A stretch of 64,000 bases of DNA from an uncultured Flavobacteriaceae bacterium (lineage in GTDB: Bacteria > Bacteroidota > Bacteroidia > Flavobacteriales > Flavobacteriaceae), in NCBI GenBank assembly GCA_937959395.1, contig CALGLR010000035.1, positions 16,561 to 80,560 on the forward strand, written 5' to 3'. The notes beneath the pieces are model-generated. The model was not told the origin of the DNA, ran no database searches, and was given only the letters and a program-made list of their open reading frames with translations. A program made the position numbers and the translations under genes. How positions within the stretch are numbered: position 1 is the first letter of the stretch; each line of letters starts with the position of its first letter. Shown one piece after another: positions 16,682-26,233 of this stretch.

Positions 16682-17269
16682 TTAAGAATTGGATTTTATG
16701 AGCTTTTCATGGATTTTTAAGACTTGCTCTTTGGTAGAATCGAGGGTAATATTATCTATAACGAAATGAGACAATTTAATCTTATCTGTATCATTCCATT
16801 GATTTCTCATAATCGCTTCAACTTTTTCTTTTGTAGCATTATCTCTCTTAAGAACACGTTCTAAACGAACTTCTTTTGGAGCTGTAACTGTAATTACAAC
16901 ATCATAATTTTTATAAGTACCATTTTCAAAAACAATAGCTGCTTCTTTAATAGTATAAGAAGTATCCTCTTTTAATAACCATTTTTGATAATGCTTACCT
17001 ACTCTAGGATGAACTATGGCATTCATTTTTTGTAATAATGATTTATCATTAAAAATGGCTTTAGATAAATAAGGCTTGTTTAACCCTTCTTTTGTATAAG
17101 CTTGTTCTCCAAATAAATTCGTTAATTTTCTTCTTATTACTTTAGAGCGTATCATTAACTTCTTAGCTTCATCATCTGCTATATATATAGGCACACCTAG
17201 CTCTTTAAATAGTTTTGCAACTGTGGTTTTACCACTACCTATTCCTCCTGTTAATACAACCTTTATCAT
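16682..17269 (-). CDS. coaE: dephospho-CoA kinase
   Basis: A 195-aa kinase that phosphorylates the 3'-hydroxyl of dephospho-CoA, the last step of coenzyme A synthesis. The P-loop GGIGSGKTT is at 8-16, and YIADDEAKKLM near 29-39 holds the conserved Asp residues. HPRVGKHYQKW and the lid segment RDNATKEKVEAIMRNQW follow. The ATG overlaps the stop of the YbbR gene by 4 nt (ATGA), showing translational coupling. The other CoA gene in the window, coaBC, is about 8 kb away in a separate operon. Confidence 0.93.
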   Translation of the reverse strand: MIKVVLTGGIGSGKTTVAKLFKELGVPIYIADDEAKKLMIRSKVIRRKLTNLFGEQAYTKEGLNKPYLSKAIFNDKSLLQKMNAIVHPRVGKHYQKWLLKEDTSYTIKEAAIVFENGTYKNYDVVITVTAPKEVRLERVLKRDNATKEKVEAIMRNQWNDTDKIKLSHFVIDNITLDSTKEQVLKIHEKLIKSNS

Positions 17270-18228
17270 TTCGTTATTATAAATTCCACATTTTGTTGTT
17301 GCATTCTAACTCGTTTTATACTAACGGGCTTCTTTATTAATTTAGGTGTTAAATACGCACTATTATTCGATAATTCATTATAGTCGCAAACCACTTTAAA
17401 GTCGCTCATTTTTATATCTTTAAATGCTTTTAAACTCGTAAAATAATAAACATTAATTGTTTTAGGAAAATGCGTTAAAGTTATAGTATTAGGTACATTA
17501 ATAATTTCTATAGGAATACTCAAAGTCCCTTCAGTAAATTTTTCCACATTAGATTTAAAACTTATTTTCTTTCTGGTAACATTAATAGCTTTATCTATAC
17601 TATCGAGATCTAACTCTAAGGTTTCAGAAATTGGAACTCTTACATCTTCAGCATTAAAGGCTTTTGTAGACAAGTAATTTATTTTATCCAACAAACTACT
17701 AGGACCTAGTATTTTAACAGAATCTGGTTCAGTTATTTTTTCTTCTAATGCATTAAATCCTGGGCTATAATTAATAGTAACGTTAGCAATAACAGGAACT
17801 AATTTTACTGAGTTCTCATCATATTTAAACCTTAAGGTATCTGGATTTATACTTATAACTTTTTCCGTTTTATCAAATTGATTATTTATAGTTGAAAACC
17901 CTTTAGCTGTACTCCAAATATAAACTGAATCGGTTTTAGTAACGTCGTTAACAAAATCGATCTCTAAATTAGGTTTTATTATATAATATTTAAGCCATTT
18001 AAAACCATAAGTGCTAAATGTTACTTTTAATTTATGAGATGGGTCTTTTAAAATAACAGCTTCTTCCGGAGCATTTTTAGAAATAACATTAAAGATAATT
18101 GTATTGGTGTAATCTCTTGATAGTTTGCTTAATAAAAGAATAATAAAAGCCAAAAGCACAAACAGTAAAAAAACATTAATTTTTTTAGTTTTTATAGCTC
18201 TTAATAATTTAGATTTTAATGCTATCAT
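17266..18228 (-). CDS. YbbR-like domain protein
   Basis: A 320-aa protein with an N-terminal TM helix at about 19-37 (VFLLFVLLAFIILLL) and a periplasmic part with YbbR-like beta repeats (patterns such as VPVIANVTINY and LSIPIEIINVP). In Firmicutes the related CdaR regulates diadenylate cyclase; in Bacteroidetes the role is not known. The gene overlaps coaE downstream by 4 nt and abuts the glycosyltransferase gene upstream (1-nt overlap), so these three form a tight operon. Confidence 0.8.
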   Translation of the reverse strand: MIALKSKLLRAIKTKKINVFLLFVLLAFIILLLSKLSRDYTNTIIFNVISKNAPEEAVILKDPSHKLKVTFSTYGFKWLKYYIIKPNLEIDFVNDVTKTDSVYIWSTAKGFSTINNQFDKTEKVISINPDTLRFKYDENSVKLVPVIANVTINYSPGFNALEEKITEPDSVKILGPSSLLDKINYLSTKAFNAEDVRVPISETLELDLDSIDKAINVTRKKISFKSNVEKFTEGTLSIPIEIINVPNTITLTHFPKTINVYYFTSLKAFKDIKMSDFKVVCDYNELSNNSAYLTPKLIKKPVSIKRVRMQQQNVEFIITK

Positions 18229-19232
18229 TAGGTCTTAAAGAATAATTTAGGAAACGCTTCTTCTGGTTCTTTTTTCAAAATTTTTAACATAAATGTAGAT
18301 TTCAAAAAACCAACACCATAACTATAAAATTGTATTGTTAATGCAATTAATGATTGGAAACTAACACTAAAGCTTTTAGTTTCTACTAATGCTAAAATAA
18401 ACACAATACTATAATAAGCTAATACAAAATATAATGGTAAAAACATCTTGAAGAAAGCAACTACAATAGAAACACATAAACAAATAACAAAAATTGATGG
18501 AAACCAATACGTTATTTTCTTGGTTGCTGGATGCCATTGATTTAAGATAGGCCTTACCTTGCCAAATTTATTTACTTGAGTATGAAATTTAGACCATGAA
18601 ATGCGGCGTTTATGATAAACAAACGCTTTAGATATTAATTTGGTTCTATATCCTTTTTTCCAAAGTCTAATGGTTAAGTCTGGGTCTTCTCCTGGATGCA
18701 CCCTACCAAATCCATTCGATATTTCAAAAGCTTCTTTAGAAAGCCCCATATTAAAACTTCTAGGTTGAAATTTATTAACACTTTTCTCATGACCTCTAAT
18801 ACCTCCAGTAGTAATAAACGAAGTCATACTATAATTTATAGCTTTCTGTAAATTTGTAAACGATTCGTGAGCAGCATCTGGCCCTCCATAACAATCTACA
18901 TAATCATCTTTTAAAGACATTACAACTTCTTTTAGATATTGTTTAGGCAATACGCAATCGCTATCTAATATAATATAATAATTACCTTTTGCTTTCTCCA
19001 TACCATAATTGCGCGAATCGCCAGGTCCAGTGTTTTCTTTAAAGTAGTAACTAATGTTTAGTTTGGATTTATACTTTTCAATATTTTTTTTTGAAGTAAT
19101 AGTTGATCCATCTTCTACAATTACAATTTCAAATTTAGTATCGCCCTCAAGTAAAATAAAGCTCTCTAAAAGCTCTTCTATTTCATCTGGACGATTATAA
19201 ACAGGAATAATAAATGAAAAATCTAATTGCAT
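18228..19232 (-). CDS. family 2 glycosyltransferase, membrane-associated
   Basis: A 334-aa GT-A fold glycosyltransferase. I use the ATG at 19232 (MQLDFSFIIPVYNRPDEI), as the upstream ATG adds six residues not expected in the family. The nucleotide-sugar motifs are IVEDGS near residue 40 and the DxD-type LDSDC near residue 91; HPGEDPDLTIRLWKKGY is the acceptor-side ED motif. Two TM helices lie near the C-terminus (IFVICLCVSIVVAFF and YYSIVFILALVE), anchoring it to the inner membrane. It likely acts in surface glycan assembly; donor and acceptor are unknown. It leads an operon with the YbbR gene and coaE. Confidence 0.88.
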   Translation of the reverse strand: MQLDFSFIIPVYNRPDEIEELLESFILLEGDTKFEIVIVEDGSTITSKKNIEKYKSKLNISYYFKENTGPGDSRNYGMEKAKGNYYIILDSDCVLPKQYLKEVVMSLKDDYVDCYGGPDAAHESFTNLQKAINYSMTSFITTGGIRGHEKSVNKFQPRSFNMGLSKEAFEISNGFGRVHPGEDPDLTIRLWKKGYRTKLISKAFVYHKRRISWSKFHTQVNKFGKVRPILNQWHPATKKITYWFPSIFVICLCVSIVVAFFKMFLPLYFVLAYYSIVFILALVETKSFSVSFQSLIALTIQFYSYGVGFLKSTFMLKILKKEPEEAFPKLFFKT

Positions 19233-19273
19233 ATCACAAATGTAAGTCAATCCTTTTTAAATGTAAGGTAAAA

Positions 19274-19309
19274 AAAAACTCTACAACTAAAATTAGTTGT
19301 AGAGTTTTT
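19274..19309 (-). terminator. rho-independent terminator after fabI
   Basis: AAAAACTCTACAACTAA (19274-19290) pairs with TTAGTTGTAGAGTTTTT (19293-19309) around a 2-nt centre. On the minus strand it is followed by a T-run and sits 17 nt past the fabI stop. Confidence 0.88.
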
Positions 19310-19325
19310 CACTATAATTTTGTTA

Positions 19326-20162
19326 TTATTTAGCTGTCTCAACTTCTTCTTGAGAAGCGACAAAAGCATCCATAACGGCATCACTAACTCCTACATTACT
19401 AAATCCTCCATCATTATATAAATTTTGCAAAGTTACTCGTTTTGTTAAATCACTAAATAATGTTACTGTATAGTTAGCACAATCTAATGCTGTAGCATTA
19501 CCTAAAGGCGACATTTTTTCGGCATAAGAAATAAAACCATCAAAACCTTTTACACCTTGACCTGCAGTTGTTGGTGTAGGCGATTGAGAAATTGTATTTA
19601 CACGTACCTTTTTATCTCTTCCGAAGAAATAACCAAAACTACGCGCTATACTTTCTAAATATGCTTTGTTATCTGCCATATCATTATAATCTGGGAATAC
19701 ACGTTGTGCTGCCATATAAGTTAAAGCAACAATACTTCCCCATTCGTTCATAGCATCTGCTTTATAAAGGGTTTGCATCACTTTATGAAAAGACATTGCA
19801 GAAACATCTATTCCTTTTTGTGTCCAATCGTATTTTTGATCGATATAAGAACGTCCTTTACGAACATTTACAGACATGCCAATTGAATGTAAAACAAAAT
19901 CTATTTTACCTCCTAAAATTTCCATAGATTGCTCTACAAGATTTGTTAAGTCTTCTTCAGAAGTTGCATCGGCAGCTATTACTTGAGAACCTGTTTGTTC
20001 TGCTAATTTATCTATTTGTCCCATTCGTAAAGCTATAGGTGCATTTGATAATACAAATTGCCCTCCTTCTTCATGAACGCGTTCTGCTGTTTTCCAAGCA
20101 ATAGAATTAGGATCTAAAGCTCCAAATATGATTCCCTTCTTTCCTTTTAATAAATTATACAT
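19326..20162 (-). CDS. fabI: enoyl-[acyl-carrier-protein] reductase (NADH)
   Basis: A 278-aa short-chain dehydrogenase-type enoyl-ACP reductase, which completes each fatty-acid elongation cycle and is the target of triclosan-class inhibitors. GALDPNSIAW (14-23) is the FabI form of the dinucleotide motif. The catalytic residues are Y149, Y159 and K166, with the classical +10 and +7 spacing, in YMAAQRVFPDYNDMADNKAY. SQSPTPTTAGQGVKGF is the substrate-binding loop. It is monocistronic, with a terminator behind it and about 260 nt of non-coding DNA in front. Confidence 0.95.
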   Translation of the reverse strand: MYNLLKGKKGIIFGALDPNSIAWKTAERVHEEGGQFVLSNAPIALRMGQIDKLAEQTGSQVIAADATSEEDLTNLVEQSMEILGGKIDFVLHSIGMSVNVRKGRSYIDQKYDWTQKGIDVSAMSFHKVMQTLYKADAMNEWGSIVALTYMAAQRVFPDYNDMADNKAYLESIARSFGYFFGRDKKVRVNTISQSPTPTTAGQGVKGFDGFISYAEKMSPLGNATALDCANYTVTLFSDLTKRVTLQNLYNDGGFSNVGVSDAVMDAFVASQEEVETAK

Positions 20163-20269
20163 TTGTAGTTTATGTTTTTAAAAGTTTATCAGGTTATATG
20201 TTCGTAGTTTACAGGGCTATTTACTTATATTTCATGAGATTATATATAATTACATCTCACATAGTTCTC

Positions 20270-20322
20270 AATTAAAAAATCACTCTTTTTCTTTAATTAT
20301 ATTAAATATGGATTTTTTAATT
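20270..20322. repeat. 12-bp inverted repeat in the fabI-recN intergenic region
   Basis: AATTAAAAAATC (20270-20281) is the exact reverse complement of GATTTTTTAATT (20311-20322), with a 29-nt loop. It lies in the 258-nt gap upstream of fabI and downstream of recN. It could form a weak terminator for recN; the rest of the gap shows nothing definite. Confidence 0.5.
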
Positions 20323-20420
20323 GTTATTCCTAATCATTTATAAATTTAATAAGTTGTAAAGTTATGAAACTTTTAAAAGCTAGGCTCATAAACCCATAAA
20401 CTTTTAAACTCATAATCTTT

Positions 20421-22073
20421 TTAATTTAATAATTGTTTGGCATGAGCAATAGCAGAATTAGAGACTTCAATCCCTCCTAACATTTGTGCTATTTCTATAA
20501 TGCGCTCATCATAATTCAATTGTATTAAATTAGTAGTTGTTACTTCATCTACATCTTTTTTGTAAACTTTAAAATGAGAGTTTCCTTTTGCTGCAATTTG
20601 CGGTAAATGCGTAATACTATAAACTTGCATTCTTTTACTCATTTGTAACATAATTTCTCCCATTTTATTTGAAACTTCGCCAGAAACACCTGTATCTATT
20701 TCATCAAACATAATTGTTGGTAGTTTTATATATGTTGACAATATTGACTTTATAGCTAGCATAATTCGAGATAATTCTCCTCCAGATGCGGCCTTTTTTA
20801 ATCCTTTAAATTGCCCACCTTTATTCGCCGAAAACAAAAATGACAACTCTTCTTTTCCATTTAAAAAATAATTATCGCTAAGTTTTAAATTAATATCAAA
20901 TTGAGCATTTGGCATGCCCAGATTTGATAGTATTGTTTCTAATTGCTTTTTTAATTCTGGGATGGCTGCGGTACGTTTTTTATGAATTTTATTAGCAAGA
21001 CCATCTAATTTTGAAGCTATTAGATTTATTTCTTCTTGTTTCTTTATAATATCTTCATCTACAGACTCTGTTGCTGCTACTTTTTGAGAAAGCGATTCTT
21101 TAATAGTAATTAATTCAGGTATAGATTGTACCACATGCTTTTGCATTAGGTTATTAATTGCAGTTAACTTTGCATTTACCGTTTCTAACCGATTAGGATT
21201 GGCTTCCAAACCATCATGCAGATCTTCTAAAGAGCCAAAGACATCGTTTAAATCGATTAAATTACTATTTACCTGAACATATAAAGCTTCATATTTTGGA
21301 GAGAAAGAAACTAGCTTTTGAATCGTGTTTTTTATTAGTGTTAAGTTCGATAGGATACCTATTTGATCTTCACTTAGTAATTTGTTAGAAATTGATAGAC
21401 TCTCTTTTATATCTTCTATATTATTAAGTGTTTCGTATTCTTCTTCTAATAAAGAAAGCTCATTATTTGCCAACTCAGCTTCTTTTAATTCATTTAATAA
21501 AAACGAATTGTAATCGTGTTCTTTAATCGATTCTGCTTGAAAAGTTATAAGTGTTTTTAATTCTTTTTGAAGTGTTTTATATGTTGTTAATTTAAATTGA
21601 TAGGCTTTAATATCTTCATCAGTTTCTGCCAAAGCATCAATAACTTGAAACTGAAATGCATCATCAACTAATTGCATCGTTTCATGCTGCGAATGGATGT
21701 CGATTAAACGCGCACCCAATACTTGTAAACTATTTAAATTTACTGGCGAGTCATTTACAAAAGCCCTTGATTTTCCTGAAGGTAATATTTCTCTTCGAAT
21801 TATAGTTTGCGGTTCATAATCGAGATCATTTTCCGTAAAGAGTGTTTCTAAGTTATAATTGGTAATTGTAAATGTCGCTTCGATTATACACTTTTTACTG
21901 GCATCTCTAAGACTACTTAAATCGGCCCGCTTACCAAGAATAAGAGATAATCCACCAAGAAGTATAGATTTTCCAGCTCCTGTTTCTCCAGTAATAATTG
22001 TAAAACCATTATTAAAATCGACTTGAAGGTGATCTATTAATGCAAAGTTTTTAATGGATAGTGCAGTAAGCAT
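20421..22073 (-). CDS. recN: DNA repair protein RecN
   Basis: A 550-aa SMC-like ATPase of double-strand-break repair. The N-terminal half-domain has MLTALSIKNFALIDHLQVDF and Walker A GETGAGKS at 29-36. A central coiled coil spans about 160-370. The C-terminal half has the ABC signature AASGGELSRIMLAIK and Walker B IMFDEIDTGVSG. Length is normal. It follows the usual flavobacterial neighbourhood with DUF4835, coaBC, rpoZ and bamD, although a thioredoxin-like lipoprotein gene lies between it and DUF4835 here. A TAnnTTTG element lies about 60 nt upstream. Confidence 0.94.
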   Translation of the reverse strand: MLTALSIKNFALIDHLQVDFNNGFTIITGETGAGKSILLGGLSLILGKRADLSSLRDASKKCIIEATFTITNYNLETLFTENDLDYEPQTIIRREILPSGKSRAFVNDSPVNLNSLQVLGARLIDIHSQHETMQLVDDAFQFQVIDALAETDEDIKAYQFKLTTYKTLQKELKTLITFQAESIKEHDYNSFLLNELKEAELANNELSLLEEEYETLNNIEDIKESLSISNKLLSEDQIGILSNLTLIKNTIQKLVSFSPKYEALYVQVNSNLIDLNDVFGSLEDLHDGLEANPNRLETVNAKLTAINNLMQKHVVQSIPELITIKESLSQKVAATESVDEDIIKKQEEINLIASKLDGLANKIHKKRTAAIPELKKQLETILSNLGMPNAQFDINLKLSDNYFLNGKEELSFLFSANKGGQFKGLKKAASGGELSRIMLAIKSILSTYIKLPTIMFDEIDTGVSGEVSNKMGEIMLQMSKRMQVYSITHLPQIAAKGNSHFKVYKKDVDEVTTTNLIQLNYDERIIEIAQMLGGIEVSNSAIAHAKQLLN

Positions 22074-22134
22074 ATATTTAGTTAAAAAGTGTCATGTTAT
22101 AAGGTACGAAGTTAGACTTTAGACCTTAGAAGTG

Positions 22135-22142
22135 CAAAGTTA
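22135..22142 (-). promoter_or_regulatory. candidate -7 promoter element for recN
   Basis: On the minus strand this reads TAACTTTG, a full match to TAnnTTTG, 61 nt before the recN ATG. I see no clear -33 TTG at standard spacing. Confidence 0.35.
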
Positions 22143-22209
22143 AAAAGCGAAAACTAATAACGCTTATTCATAATGTATTTTGACTTACTACTAAAAATTA
22201 ATTTACGTC

Positions 22210-23652
22210 TTAATTTAAAGTAGATAATAGTTTTTTTAGCTCTTTAGATTCACTTGGCCTAGGAGCGTCTTTTTCAACAATATTACCATTCTCGTCTACA
22301 ATCAAATATTGAGGAATTGTAAAATAACCCTTATCCCTTGTATACTTTTTAGCAAAATCATCTTTAAAGTTTTTATTAAACAAAAAATGAAATCCATTTA
22401 ATTCATAATACTTTATCATATCTAACCATTTCTGTTTTCGATCTGGTTCATCAATAGAAATATATAATTTCTTATAACTATTATCTTCTAATATTTTTTG
22501 CAAAGCAACATTATATTTAAACTCTCTTTTGCAGGGTCCACACCAAGTCGCCATTAAGTCTATGTATAATTTTTGCCCCTTAAACTGCTTTAATAACTCC
22601 GAAAAAGAATTAATATTATCATTCTTAATGATCTTGACTGAAGTTGATAGATCTCCTTTGATTTTTTTGTGATAACCTTTTATTTCTTCAATTTCTGGTT
22701 CTAAATATTGAGTATAAACACTATTAGGATATGACGATTTAAAATTATCTAACAAAAGAACTAAACTCTTATTATATTCCTTTTGCTTTGCATTAAATAT
22801 AATATTTTGCGCTAATAACTTTTCTCGATATTTTCCAGCGAATTTCATTGTGATAAGGCTATCTATAAACTCAAAGTATTCATCATTTTTATATAATTTA
22901 TCTCTTTCGCCTTGAGTTAATAAACTATCAACAGTTCTATATATTACGGTATCAGCGTAATCCGTCCAATAGAGGTTTAAAACATCAGCTTCAATGGGAT
23001 ACTTTTCTAAAGTTGAATTTGATAAAGTTCTAAAACCTTTTGAAGACGACATAGAATTATCTATTTTACGAGGAATTGCATTTAAGGTTTTATCTGCATA
23101 GTAGTAATTGATTTCATTTTGAAAGACGTCATAAAATTCTTGATCGATATCATTTGAAACTAATAAAGCACTTAATGCCTCTGTTTCGATTTTTTTTAAT
23201 GAATCTATTTTTTTCGAGAGCAAGAATGCAGTGGTATCATTTCTGAACATTCTTTCAACTTCATAAGTCCCGTTATAAGGTCTTTTTACTTCATTTAACA
23301 GCGTATTTCCCTTTGCATTATCTAGACTGAATTTTGGTATAGAATCTGTAAGATCTATTTCATAAGTTTGATTTTCTTGAACAATCATTTCTAAAAAATT
23401 TTCTCCAGCCCAAACGCGAATAACTTCTGGTGCAGATAAATTAAACTGGTATTTAATAATCCCCATTTCATCTACATTTACAGTATCTGCTTTATTCTTC
23501 CAAAGAATAAAACCATCAATTGGTCTTATTATTTTTGCTAATTTTATTTTACTACTATTTGTTTTAATTCTTAACTCAGATCTATTGCTTTTTTCTTTTT
23601 CACAAGACATTACTATGACCAGAAGAAAATATATAAAATTGATTCTTTTCAT
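22210..23652 (-). CDS. thioredoxin-like (TlpA family) lipoprotein
   Basis: A 480-aa lipoprotein. The lipobox is VMSC with C17, so it is anchored in an envelope membrane. The first 350 residues resemble the DUF4369/helical N-terminal region of Bacteroidetes TlpA-like proteins. The C-terminal 120 residues are a thioredoxin fold with the redox motif W370-CGPC-374 and a cis-Pro segment (YFTIPQYLIVDENG). It likely reduces or rearranges disulphides of envelope proteins. It sits between recN and DUF4835 with about 137 nt on each side, so it may be a separate unit inserted in an otherwise conserved order. Confidence 0.85.
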   Translation of the reverse strand: MKRINFIYFLLVIVMSCEKEKSNRSELRIKTNSSKIKLAKIIRPIDGFILWKNKADTVNVDEMGIIKYQFNLSAPEVIRVWAGENFLEMIVQENQTYEIDLTDSIPKFSLDNAKGNTLLNEVKRPYNGTYEVERMFRNDTTAFLLSKKIDSLKKIETEALSALLVSNDIDQEFYDVFQNEINYYYADKTLNAIPRKIDNSMSSSKGFRTLSNSTLEKYPIEADVLNLYWTDYADTVIYRTVDSLLTQGERDKLYKNDEYFEFIDSLITMKFAGKYREKLLAQNIIFNAKQKEYNKSLVLLLDNFKSSYPNSVYTQYLEPEIEEIKGYHKKIKGDLSTSVKIIKNDNINSFSELLKQFKGQKLYIDLMATWCGPCKREFKYNVALQKILEDNSYKKLYISIDEPDRKQKWLDMIKYYELNGFHFLFNKNFKDDFAKKYTRDKGYFTIPQYLIVDENGNIVEKDAPRPSESKELKKLLSTLN

Positions 23653-23789
23653 ATGCTAAGATTTAATTAATAATATATAAAACTTCTAATTTCATGTTTT
23701 ATTGAAATCAATTAAAAAGTAATTACTATTTGTATTGAAATAATAGTATTTATTTTATGAAATATTTTTAATCACGAATTCAAAAGAGA

Positions 23790-24680
23790 CTAATATTTAA
23801 TATTACGCCATTTAGAAGAATGTGTAGGCGCTACTCTATTTAATGTTTCTATTAAAGTTGCAATATCTACATTTGGCCCTCCAGAAAAAACTTGTTCAAT
23901 CTCATCGGCTTTAGCATCGAAAAATATTCTAGCCAAATAAGAGTTTGGCCTCACTTTATTCATTTCTTTAAAAAGATTGAGTGATAATGAGATTTCACTT
24001 TTACCATCTTTAATATTCTCACTCATCGTATCCATTCCCTTTCTGTGATAATTGTATAGTATGCTTCTGTACTCCTTGTAAGAATTAGATAAAATACTAT
24101 TAATAAGTGCAAAACGACTTTGTAAACCATCTTCTAGTTTCCATCCTTTACCACCTTCTTGTTGTGAAAAACTTGTAATTCTTTCTGCTATTTTATAATA
24201 ATCTTCTCCTCCTTTTAATTCGAAAGTATCTGCATCTAAACCTAAAAGCATGTATACATGGAAAGCAATAACTGAAACTAAATTAGATTCAAATTGATTT
24301 GGATTAAATATTATATTTTGAAACTCTAAATAAGTGAAATTAAAATCTTGATCATTTATATTATAGATAGGTGAAGAATAAGAAGAATCAAAAACAGGTC
24401 TTGATGATTGCACTTGTATCGAAGCTTCAAACCGGTCTCCATCAAATTTATTAATAATAATAACCATGTTACAATCAACCTTTTCTTGAGGTTCATAAAC
24501 TTGATTCGTCCATTTTGTAGTCGTAAGAAATTCTGTAAGTTGTTTTTCTAGCGTTTTAAATACTTGGGCATTTGCATTTCCAGTAGTTTGTGCGTTAACA
24601 ACTACAGATCCTCTAAGTTCCTGCGAATAAATTAAACTGGAAACAAATAATAGTGTTAATAGGAATAAAAATTTACGCAT
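23790..24680 (-). CDS. DUF4835 family secreted protein
   Basis: A 296-aa protein with an N-terminal signal peptide (MRKFLFLLTLLFVSSLIYSQ) and the typical DUF4835 body: LRGSVVVNAQTTGNANAQVF near the mature start, then LGLDADTFELKGGEDYY and a C-terminal VAPTHSSKWRNIKY. The family is nearly universal in Bacteroidetes and is linked to coaBC and recN, but no function is established. Its start overlaps the end of coaBC by 8 nt, so translation is coupled. Confidence 0.88.
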   Translation of the reverse strand: MRKFLFLLTLLFVSSLIYSQELRGSVVVNAQTTGNANAQVFKTLEKQLTEFLTTTKWTNQVYEPQEKVDCNMVIIINKFDGDRFEASIQVQSSRPVFDSSYSSPIYNINDQDFNFTYLEFQNIIFNPNQFESNLVSVIAFHVYMLLGLDADTFELKGGEDYYKIAERITSFSQQEGGKGWKLEDGLQSRFALINSILSNSYKEYRSILYNYHRKGMDTMSENIKDGKSEISLSLNLFKEMNKVRPNSYLARIFFDAKADEIEQVFSGGPNVDIATLIETLNRVAPTHSSKWRNIKY

Positions 24681-25884
24681 TTAGTTTATTTATTATAACG
24701 TTTAATAAATCTTTAGCGACTTCCGCTTTAGATTTTAACTCGTAATTAATAATCTTTTCTTTACTATCAATAATTGTAATTTTGTTAGTATCACCTTTAA
24801 ATCCAGCTCCCTTGTCTTGTAACGAATTTAGTACAATTAAGTCTAAATTCTTCTTTTTTAGCTTTCCTTTTGCATTTTCTAACTCGTTATTAGTTTCTAA
24901 TGCAAAACCAACTAATAATTGATTGGATTTAATTTCTCCCAATGATGCTAAAATGTCTTTTGTTTTTTCTAACTCTAGTGTTAACGTAGAATCTTTCTTT
25001 TTTATTTTTTGATTAGCAATTTCTTTTGGTCTATAATCTGCTACGGCTGCAGATAATATAGCAATATTTACCGAATTAAAATACTTATGAGCTTCGTCAT
25101 ACATCTCTTGAGCACTTGTAACAGGTATTACTTGTATTAAACTATGAGTAACTTTTTGATGCGTGGGTCCAGAAATTAAAATAACCTCAGCACCTAAATT
25201 AGCTGCCGCTTTGGCTATTTCAAAACCCATTTTACCACTAGAGTGATTACCTATAAACCGAACTGGGTCTATGGCTTCATAAGTTGGTCCTGCTGTGAGT
25301 AATACTTTTTTACCGTGTAATGGAAGATTCTTTAAAATATCGGTTTCCATAAAACGAACAATATCTTCAGGTTCAGCTAATCTTCCTAACCCAACTAATC
25401 CGCTAGCTAATTCTCCTGATGTTGCAGGAATCATAACATTACCATACGTTTTAAGCGTTTCAAAACTCTTAATACTCGAAGGGTGTTTGTACATATCTAA
25501 ATCCATTGCTGGAGCAAAATAAACAGGACATTTTGCTGATAAGTAAGTTGCCAATAGTAAATTATCGCAAGTTCCGTTAGCCATTTTAGATAATGTATTT
25601 GCTGTAGCTGGAGCTATAATAAAATAGTTAGCCCATAAACCGAGTTCTACATGGTTATTCCATATAGCATTCTCGTCTTCTTCATTATAAAAAGTAGAAT
25701 GAACTGGGTTTTTTGAAAGTGTAGAAAGTGTAAGAGGTGTTACAAAATCTTTAGAAGCAGGTGTCATAACAACTTTTACGTTTGCACCTGCTTTTATGAA
25801 TGCTCTTACTAAAAATGCTGTTTTATAAGCAGCTATACCAGCACTAATGCCTAAGAGTACATTTTTACCGCTTAATACAGACAT
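24673..25884 (-). CDS. coaBC: bifunctional phosphopantothenoylcysteine decarboxylase/phosphopantothenate-cysteine ligase
   Basis: A 403-aa two-domain enzyme of coenzyme A synthesis. The N-terminal flavoprotein (CoaC, to about residue 180) has GISAGIAAYK, the catalytic His in WNHVELG, the PxMN-like segment PAMDLDMY and the active-site Cys in NGTCDNLL. The C-terminal ligase (CoaB) has LLTAGPTYEAIDPVRFIGN and AAVADYRP, with the KIKK segment after it. It lies in the conserved bamD-rpoZ-coaBC-DUF4835 operon, 16 nt after rpoZ. Confidence 0.94.
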   Translation of the reverse strand: MSVLSGKNVLLGISAGIAAYKTAFLVRAFIKAGANVKVVMTPASKDFVTPLTLSTLSKNPVHSTFYNEEDENAIWNNHVELGLWANYFIIAPATANTLSKMANGTCDNLLLATYLSAKCPVYFAPAMDLDMYKHPSSIKSFETLKTYGNVMIPATSGELASGLVGLGRLAEPEDIVRFMETDILKNLPLHGKKVLLTAGPTYEAIDPVRFIGNHSSGKMGFEIAKAAANLGAEVILISGPTHQKVTHSLIQVIPVTSAQEMYDEAHKYFNSVNIAILSAAVADYRPKEIANQKIKKKDSTLTLELEKTKDILASLGEIKSNQLLVGFALETNNELENAKGKLKKKNLDLIVLNSLQDKGAGFKGDTNKITIIDSKEKIINYELKSKAEVAKDLLNVIINKLNA

Positions 25885-25900
25885 ATAGTTATAGTGTATA

Positions 25901-26227
25901 TTATTTATTCTCTTCTTCTGTTCTTCTATGGTAAATTTTACTATCTAACCATTCTTGAACTGCTAAAGCATGAGGTTTAGGTAACTTTTCATAAAATTTA
26001 GAAACTTCAATCTGCTCCTTATTTTCAAAAATCTCTTCTAAACTATCATTGTAAGTTGCAAATTCTTCTAACTTTTCAATAAGTTCTTTTTTAATTTCTG
26101 AATTGATTTGTTCTGCTCTTCTAGAAATAATAGAAATCGCTTCATAAATATTTCCAGTTTCTGCATCAACCTGATTTCTATTATAAGTAGTCGTACTTAA
26201 AGGCGCATCAATCTTTTTTAAATCCAT
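25901..26227 (-). CDS. rpoZ: DNA-directed RNA polymerase subunit omega
   Basis: A 108-aa Bacteroidetes-type omega/Rpb6-like subunit, which stabilises assembly of the RNA polymerase beta' subunit. The core NIYEAISIISRRAEQIN (residues 26-42) is the conserved omega helix region; a longer acidic C-terminal half (LEEFATYNDSLEEIF) is usual in this phylum. The gene lies between bamD and coaBC with gaps of 6 and 16 nt, as in most relatives. Confidence 0.88.
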   Translation of the reverse strand: MDLKKIDAPLSTTTYNRNQVDAETGNIYEAISIISRRAEQINSEIKKELIEKLEEFATYNDSLEEIFENKEQIEVSKFYEKLPKPHALAVQEWLDSKIYHRRTEEENK

Positions 26228-26233
26228 AGTATA